A program made the translations under genes and the position numbers. From Paraburkholderia silvatlantica (GTDB lineage: Bacteria > Pseudomonadota > Gammaproteobacteria > Burkholderiales > Burkholderiaceae), in NCBI RefSeq assembly GCF_003096715.1, contig NZ_QEOL01000022.1, positions 102,758 to 166,757 on the forward strand: a stretch of DNA of 64,000 nt, written 5' to 3'. Each line of letters starts with the position of its first letter. Positions within the stretch are counted from its first letter, which is position 1. Below the pieces are notes generated by a model. The model made no database searches, had not been told where the DNA came from, and was given only the letters and a program-made list of their open reading frames with translations. Of the stretch, positions 59,560 through 64,000 are shown piece by piece.

Positions 59560-61023
59560 TCAGAATGCGACAGTCGTGCGCAGGCCGAGCACCGCCTCGT
59601 CGCCAATCCGCCGAGACGGGTTCTGCGGGTCCGGAATGCCGCCCGCGGGCCGGAAGAAATACTGGAAGTCCGCCTGCAATTGCCACCACGGCGCGATCTG
59701 ATACTGGTAAGTCGCTTCCAGAACCGTCTCGGCGCTGCGCGACGGGTAGCCAGGCGTCGAGACCGCCTGGGCGCTCGCGTAGTCCTGCGCGTGCGAGCCG
59801 ATGTGCGCGTAGCCGACAGCCAGGCCGGCCACGTCGTTATCGCGTCCCTTGAACGGCGCCTTGAGCGTCACGCCCGCGCTCACCCCGAGGTCCACCAGGT
59901 TGCGGTCGCCGGGCGCGCCCATCACGCGCGCGAACACGCCCACCGATTGCGGACTGTCGGGGCTCGGACGCCACACCATCTGGTCCGCCACGGCATAAAT
60001 GCTGTAGTTGCCCCGATGGCTAACCGGGCCGCCCACGCCCGTCACGCCCGTTGCCGGATCGGCGAAGCGGTTGCTGTTGTACCAGAAGCCAAGCTTGTAG
60101 GTGCCGGGCATTCCGCCTGGTTTGGGATCCGACTGATTAGCGGACGGCTGATTAATTGCATACTGAATTTCGCCGATCACCAGCGCGCCATTGCCCAGGT
60201 TGAAATTCGTGCCGCTCGCGTTGAGCTTTTGCGGGTCGCCCTCGCCCGGCGCCGGATTGCCGTCGAATACGCCGCCGAGCACGGTGATCGCGTCGGCAGG
60301 TGTGGCGCGCACGCGCACGCCGAGCGACGAAAGCGGATACGCAGGGCCGCCCGCAGGCAGATCGACGGACGGCAGCACCGACCAGCCGAACGTCGCGTTC
60401 ATGAACGCATTCGCGTACTGGCTGACCATGAACTCCTGGTCGAGGCTTTGTTGACCGATTTTCACGTCGACCTTGCCGCCAGGCAGCGTCTGCTGGTACC
60501 ACAATTCCCACAGGCGGGTCGAGGCATCGGCCTCGATGCCGCTCGCGTTCTGCAGCGTTTGCAGGTTGCGCGCAGTCAGGCTCGTGCCGTGAATCTGGAA
60601 GCCGGACACATTGAAAATGCCGCCCGGCAAACCAAACGCCTTCTGCGTGTCCATGCCGAGGCTGAATTCAGTCACACCTTGATAAGCGCCACCGCGACTC
60701 GTTCCGCCACTCAGGTTGCCCATGTACTCGCTGGTTTCCTGCAGACCGAACGACAAGCCGTACTGGGCGAGCCAGGGCCGCAAGCCGCCCATATCGCCAA
60801 AGAGGTTCGAGCGTTCCCAGAGGCCCGTGGGCCCGGCAGCGTTCTGATCGGCAGCGGGCGCTTGTTGCTGATCCGCTGCGCCCGATGACGAAGCCGGTTG
60901 TGCGGGCGAATTTTCGCCGCTGGCCTGCGCGAAGGCGGCGGGCACGACACCCAGCGAAAGGACCGCGCTCAGCGCAATGGGCGCGGCCGAACCGGGCAGC
61001 CTGCTCTTGAAGATGTTTTTCAT
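59560..61023 (-). CDS. Carbohydrate porin, OprB family
   Basis: A 487-residue outer-membrane beta-barrel protein. Signal peptide (APIALSAVLSLGVVPAAFA, cleavage AFA-QAS), then a Ala/Gln/Pro linker to about residue 65 and the OprB barrel: GLWERSNLFGDMGGLRPWLA, FGLQETSEYMGNLSGGTSRG, LWELWYQQTLPGGKVDVKIG, YKLGFWYNSNRFAD, ending in RTTVAF with the aromatic C terminus needed for barrel insertion. OprB porins take up glucose and other sugars. Start at ATG 61023 fixed by the signal peptide. Confidence 0.95.
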   Translation of the reverse strand: MKNIFKSRLPGSAAPIALSAVLSLGVVPAAFAQASGENSPAQPASSSGAADQQQAPAADQNAAGPTGLWERSNLFGDMGGLRPWLAQYGLSFGLQETSEYMGNLSGGTSRGGAYQGVTEFSLGMDTQKAFGLPGGIFNVSGFQIHGTSLTARNLQTLQNASGIEADASTRLWELWYQQTLPGGKVDVKIGQQSLDQEFMVSQYANAFMNATFGWSVLPSVDLPAGGPAYPLSSLGVRVRATPADAITVLGGVFDGNPAPGEGDPQKLNASGTNFNLGNGALVIGEIQYAINQPSANQSDPKPGGMPGTYKLGFWYNSNRFADPATGVTGVGGPVSHRGNYSIYAVADQMVWRPSPDSPQSVGVFARVMGAPGDRNLVDLGVSAGVTLKAPFKGRDNDVAGLAVGYAHIGSHAQDYASAQAVSTPGYPSRSAETVLEATYQYQIAPWWQLQADFQYFFRPAGGIPDPQNPSRRIGDEAVLGLRTTVAF

Positions 61024-61710
61024 AGTATTTGTGGGGCGGTAGTAAGTTGCGTGCAGGTCCGCTATTCAACGCAGAGCGTGCCTGCGAAGCTTGATGAAAC
61101 TGTGACCGGCGCGCAGGTTTTCTACGCGAAGCGCGGCCGCGGCCATCAAGGACGCACCGGCTCGGCGGCGCACGCCGGCAGGCATGGTGCGAAACGCAGC
61201 CGCGAAAGCGAAGCCGTGCAGGCAGGCGAACTCCGGCGCGGCCACGAGCATCCGTGCGCAACGGCTGACAGCCAGCAACGCGCGCAACTGAAAGACAGGA
61301 AAGAGAAAGACGAACATCATCCCTCCACGTTGGCCGCTTCAAAAGCGGACGAAATGCGAAAGCGCAATCATTCCTGCAAGCAAGCTTGCAAATGGCAATC
61401 GATCAGAGGGAGCGTGCTGCTGGGAGACTGGTCGCAAATGAGACTGAGACCAGTCAGTAACGAAGCGCGCTAACCCGGCGTAAGCGAGTTAGCGGCGAAG
61501 GAGTGAACCTGCGGCGGCTATCTCGCGGTGGTGTCGCCGGCGCTGGCCGGCATCGGACTTCCACTATTGGAACATGCGTCCACGGAGGACTCCTTTGCTA
61601 TGACGGGGCCGATTGTATTGGGCACGCAGATAAAAAATCAAGTAAAAGAAGCATAAAGACGAGGCCAGCCAGCAACCGCCACGCGGCCGTTGGCGCGCGT
61701 TGGCGCCGCG
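61024..61710. other. Intergenic region with hairpins upstream of the porin
   Basis: This 687-bp stretch has no gene I can support. A minus-strand 84-codon frame (61066-61320) starts with a hydrophobic run but lacks a ribosome site. Two inverted repeats stand out at 61426-61455 and 61468-61494. Confidence 0.45.
61426..61494. repeat. Two neighbouring inverted repeats
   Basis: GACTGGTC (61426-61433) pairs with GACCAGTC (61448-61455), and CGCTAAC (61468-61474) pairs with GTTAGCG (61488-61494). Both have loops of 13-14 bases. They could be regulator sites or RNA hairpins; no T run follows. Confidence 0.45.
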
Positions 61711-62943
61711 TCAGAACCGCTCGACGCGGAATGGCCGGGGGTCCACCACCGTCGGCGCGCCCGTCATCATTTCCGCAATCAGACGCCCCGTGACCGGGCC
61801 GAGCGTGAGGCCGTGGTGCGCATGGCCGAAAGCGAACCAGAGGTCGTCGTGCTTCGACGCGGGCCCAATGATCGGCATCATGTCAGGCGTGCAGGGGCGG
61901 CGGCCCAGCCACGGCTCGGCATCGAGCCGCGCGCCAAGTGGGAAGATGTCGCGCGCGAGCGGCTCCGCCGCTTCGAGCTGAATGGGCGTTTTGGGCGAAT
62001 CGCGAAAGCCGAGTTCGACGCCGGTCGTGAGACGCGTGCCGCGTACCATCGGCGTAATCAGGAAGCCCGCTTCGGCGTCGAGCACCGGCTGATTCAGCTT
62101 CGCGCCGTTCGTGAGCGCGTAGTGCATGTGATAGCCGCGCTTCACGGCGAGCGGCAACTCGTAGCCGAGCCGCGCAGTGAGATCGCCCGACCACGGCCCC
62201 ATGGCGATGACCGCCGACTTCGCGAGCACGGGGCCGTCCTGTGTCATGACGCGCCAAGACGGTTCGAGCGTCGCGGCGTCGCCAATCAGCACGCAGCCGC
62301 CAAGCTGTTCGAAGTGCTTCGCGTAGGCCGTTACCAATCCCTTCGGATCGCTAACCGAATCGGAATCGGTGTAGCGCACGCCGCCCACCAGCGTGTGGCT
62401 GAGCGCGGGCTCGGCGGCGCGCAGCGCCAAGGCGTCCAGCACCTCGTGGCCCACACCGTACTCGCGCTGCCAGCGTTGCGCTTCGGCCACCGTGGTTTCC
62501 ATGGCGGCGGCGCTGCGAAACACCTTCATCCAGCCGTTGGTGCGCAACAGCGCCTGCGCGCCCGCCTCCTCGATCAGCGCGCGATGCTCGGTCACACAAT
62601 GCTCGATGAGCGTGGCATACGCGCGCGCGATCTCGGCGTGCCGGTCGGCGCGCGAATGGTACCAGTAGCGATGCAGAAACGGCAGCAGCCTGGGCATCGC
62701 CCCCGGGTGATAGCGCACGTCCGTCGAGCGGTTGCGCGCATAGCGCAGCAGCGTGGCAAGCTCACGCGGAAAAGCGTAGGGGTAGACGCCCTCGCGCTGA
62801 ATCAATCCCGCGTTGCCGTGCGATGTTTCATTGCCTGGCGCCCTGCGGTCCACGAGCGCGACCGAGAGACCGCGCCGCTGCAATTGCAAGGCCACCGAGA
62901 CGCCGACGATACCGCCGCCAAGCACGATCGAATCGAATTTCAT
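61711..62943 (-). CDS. FAD-dependent amino-acid dehydrogenase (DadA-like)
   Basis: A 410-residue flavoprotein of the D-amino-acid dehydrogenase/DAO family: FAD loop KFDSIVLGGGIVGVSVALQL, ALVDRRAPGNETSHGNAGLI, the substrate-domain segment LPLAVKRGYHMHYALTNGAK and the C-terminal FAD site LWFAFGHAHHGLTLGPVTGR. It would oxidise a D-amino acid (or a related amine) and pass electrons to the membrane chain. It is divergent from the XRE-cupin regulator over a 24-bp inverted repeat, so it is the likely target of that regulator. Start at 62943 is fixed by homology. Confidence 0.92.
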   Translation of the reverse strand: MKFDSIVLGGGIVGVSVALQLQRRGLSVALVDRRAPGNETSHGNAGLIQREGVYPYAFPRELATLLRYARNRSTDVRYHPGAMPRLLPFLHRYWYHSRADRHAEIARAYATLIEHCVTEHRALIEEAGAQALLRTNGWMKVFRSAAAMETTVAEAQRWQREYGVGHEVLDALALRAAEPALSHTLVGGVRYTDSDSVSDPKGLVTAYAKHFEQLGGCVLIGDAATLEPSWRVMTQDGPVLAKSAVIAMGPWSGDLTARLGYELPLAVKRGYHMHYALTNGAKLNQPVLDAEAGFLITPMVRGTRLTTGVELGFRDSPKTPIQLEAAEPLARDIFPLGARLDAEPWLGRRPCTPDMMPIIGPASKHDDLWFAFGHAHHGLTLGPVTGRLIAEMMTGAPTVVDPRPFRVERF

Positions 62944-63041
62944 CACGCAATGTTCCTGGCTAGAGGGCACTCAGGCGAGCATTCGCGGCCAGCAAATCGT
63001 AGTACTCGAGCGCCGTGCCCAGCGTTGATGCGAGTTATCAT

Positions 63042-63065
63042 ATACGAGAAAAAAATTTCTCGTAT
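63042..63065. promoter_or_regulatory. Perfect inverted repeat, probable operator of the XRE-cupin regulator
   Basis: ATACGAGAAA (63042-63051) and TTTCTCGTAT (63056-63065) are perfect 10-bp arms around AAAA. It lies 27 bp before the regulator start and about 100 bp before the divergent flavoprotein gene. Confidence 0.7.
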
Positions 63066-63092
63066 TCGACAAAACCCGCAACCGTCCCTTCC

Positions 63093-63734
63093 ATGGCAAA
63101 GAGCACAGCACGAAATAACGCAACCGGGCAGGCGGCAACGGAGATCGATCACGCGGCCGTTGGCGCGCGTTTGCGTGAGGCGCGCAAGGCGCGCGAGCTG
63201 ACATTGATGCAGCTATCGGAGCTGTCGGGCATCGCCGTCTCGACGATTTCGAAGGCCGAGCGCGGCGACATTGCGCTCACCTATGACAAGTTCGCGGCGC
63301 TCGCGCACGCGCTGAAGGTGGACTTCGACACGATTTTCGGGCGCAGGAAGCGCAAGGCGGCCGGCCCGATGAAGCCGTCGCTCACGCGCGCCGGCAGGCA
63401 GACGATCTACGACACGCCGAACTACGAGTACGGCATGATCGCCAACGACCTCACGGGCAAGCGCATGGTGCCGATGCGCGGACGCATCCACGCCCGCACG
63501 ACGGACGCGTTCCCCGATTACATCCGCCACAGCGGCGAGGAGTTTCTGTTCCTCCTGCGCGGCGAGCTGGAACTGCAATTTGAAAACGGCGCTGTCTTCA
63601 GGCTGTCGCCCGGCGACAGTCTCTACTTCGACAGCGCCGTAGGGCACGTGTATCTCAGCACGGGCGCCGAGGAGGCCGAGGTGCTGGTCTGTTGCGTAGA
63701 CAACGACTCACACCGGCTGCCCGAAACGCTCTGA
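63093..63734 (+). CDS. XRE-family regulator with C-terminal cupin domain
   Basis: A 213-residue regulator: helix-turn-helix HAAVGARLREARKARELTLM, QLSELSGIAVSTISKAERGD, then a cupin sensor domain (DYIRHSGEEFLFLLRGELEL, FENGAVFRLSPGDSLYFDSA, VGHVYLSTGAEEAEVLVCCV) with the beta-barrel histidine and glutamates that bind a metal or ligand. This family commonly controls amino-acid or polyamine catabolism genes such as puuR-like and dadA-like loci, consistent with its divergent neighbour and the hut gene downstream. The ATG at 63093 is the start of homology. Confidence 0.94.
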   Translation: MAKSTARNNATGQAATEIDHAAVGARLREARKARELTLMQLSELSGIAVSTISKAERGDIALTYDKFAALAHALKVDFDTIFGRRKRKAAGPMKPSLTRAGRQTIYDTPNYEYGMIANDLTGKRMVPMRGRIHARTTDAFPDYIRHSGEEFLFLLRGELELQFENGAVFRLSPGDSLYFDSAVGHVYLSTGAEEAEVLVCCVDNDSHRLPETL

Positions 63735-63787
63735 GCGAGCGCTCGCAAACGTGACGGCGCCGGGTTTGAACGGCGGCGTCGCGCCGC

Positions 63788-64000
63788 TCATCGCCCGAGC
63801 ATCGGCAGCTTGAGACCCGCCTCGCGCGCCGTTTGCTGCGCGAGTTCGTAGCCGGCATCCGCATGACGCATCACACCCGTGGCCGGATCGTTCAGCAGCA
63901 CGCGGCCAAGACGCTCGTGCGCCGCCTGCGTGCCGTCCGCCACGATCACCACGCCCGCGTGCTGCGAAAAGCCCATGCCGACGCCGCCGCCATGATGCAG
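63788..64000 (-). CDS. hutU: Urocanate hydratase, C-terminal part (cut by the window end)
   Basis: The visible 70 residues (LHHGGGVGMGFSQHAGVVIV, then RVLLNDPATGVMRHADAGYE) are the C terminus of urocanate hydratase, the second enzyme of histidine breakdown, which converts urocanate to imidazolone propionate with bound NAD. The frame runs off the right edge, and the start lies outside. It is convergent with the XRE-cupin regulator. Confidence 0.95.
   Translation of the reverse strand: MHHGGGVGMGFSQHAGVVIVADGTQAAHERLGRVLLNDPATGVMRHADAGYELAQQTAREAGLKLPMLGR

Noticed and set aside
59680..60888. 402-codon plus-strand frame antisense to the porin gene
   Set aside because: Shadow of a well-supported OprB-type porin.
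61066..61320. 84-codon minus-strand ORF upstream of the porin
   Set aside because: No ribosome site, Arg/Ala-rich, hydrophobic only at the start; not enough support.
61690..63201. 503-codon plus-strand frame antisense to the DadA-like gene
   Set aside because: Shadow composition (Arg/His-rich); no domain recognised.

Overview
The window reads as a chromosome or megaplasmid segment of a Burkholderia-type betaproteobacterium, most like Paraburkholderia or Caballeronia. This rests on high GC by eye, strong G/C third-position bias that creates long antisense shadow ORFs, many LysR regulators, RND pumps, and family choices such as an accessory IF-1 and S21, an OprB-type porin and the hut locus. 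I saw no rRNA, tRNA, CRISPR array or intact insertion sequence.

Region 1 (1-16.7 kb) is an accessory redox and catabolic area. It holds a glutathione transferase, a short-chain dehydrogenase (SDR), three LysR regulators, a one-cysteine peroxiredoxin-like protein, an old-yellow-enzyme ene-reductase, a zinc-free MDR oxidoreductase, and a gene run of hydrolase, flavin monooxygenase and two SDRs. A Cache-domain protein, a DUF1330 protein, a SnoaL-like protein and an acetyltransferase follow. A 29-bp element is shared by the promoters of the ene-reductase and the MDR gene, and a shorter form lies in front of the LysR gene at 6848-7747. A gene remnant of an MDR oxidoreductase lies at 13.6 kb.

Region 2 (16.7-20.5 kb) has a secreted alpha/beta hydrolase, a membrane protein, and an NmrA-like protein divergent from an HxlR regulator. 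A perfect 43-bp palindrome and a second imperfect copy, with centres 105 bp apart, sit between the last two.

Region 3 (20.5-38.7 kb) is dominated by export systems. There is a copper/silver CusCBA operon with a CusF domain fused to CusB and a cusF 3' remnant after cusA, and a TetR-controlled epimerase/DoxX pair with a clear promoter-operator. A second RND tripartite pump has its outer-membrane gene first. A Rieske-AIF-like flavoprotein and small secreted or zinc-ribbon proteins complete the region.

Region 4 (39.0-48.6 kb) has an MGDG-synthase-type glycosyltransferase coupled to a small membrane protein. It is followed by a sugar-acid operon (ABC ATPase, permease, binding protein, zinc dehydrogenase, mannitol-dehydrogenase-family reductase) divergent from a FadR-type regulator with a candidate operator midway.

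Region 5 (48.3-55.0 kb) is the most unusual part. It is a compact set of paralogues of core gene-expression factors: IF-1, S21 with a TTG start, a 662-residue RpoD-like sigma factor with changed promoter- and activator-contact residues, and a cold-shock protein. These are interleaved with very small proteins, at least two of which belong to one family. I read it as a possible conditional gene-expression module; this is inference.

Region 6 (55-64 kb) has an ABC exporter, two low-complexity secreted proteins, a probable frameshifted lipoprotein gene, a carbohydrate porin, and a DadA-like flavoprotein divergent from an XRE-cupin regulator with a perfect inverted repeat. The 3' end of hutU closes the window.
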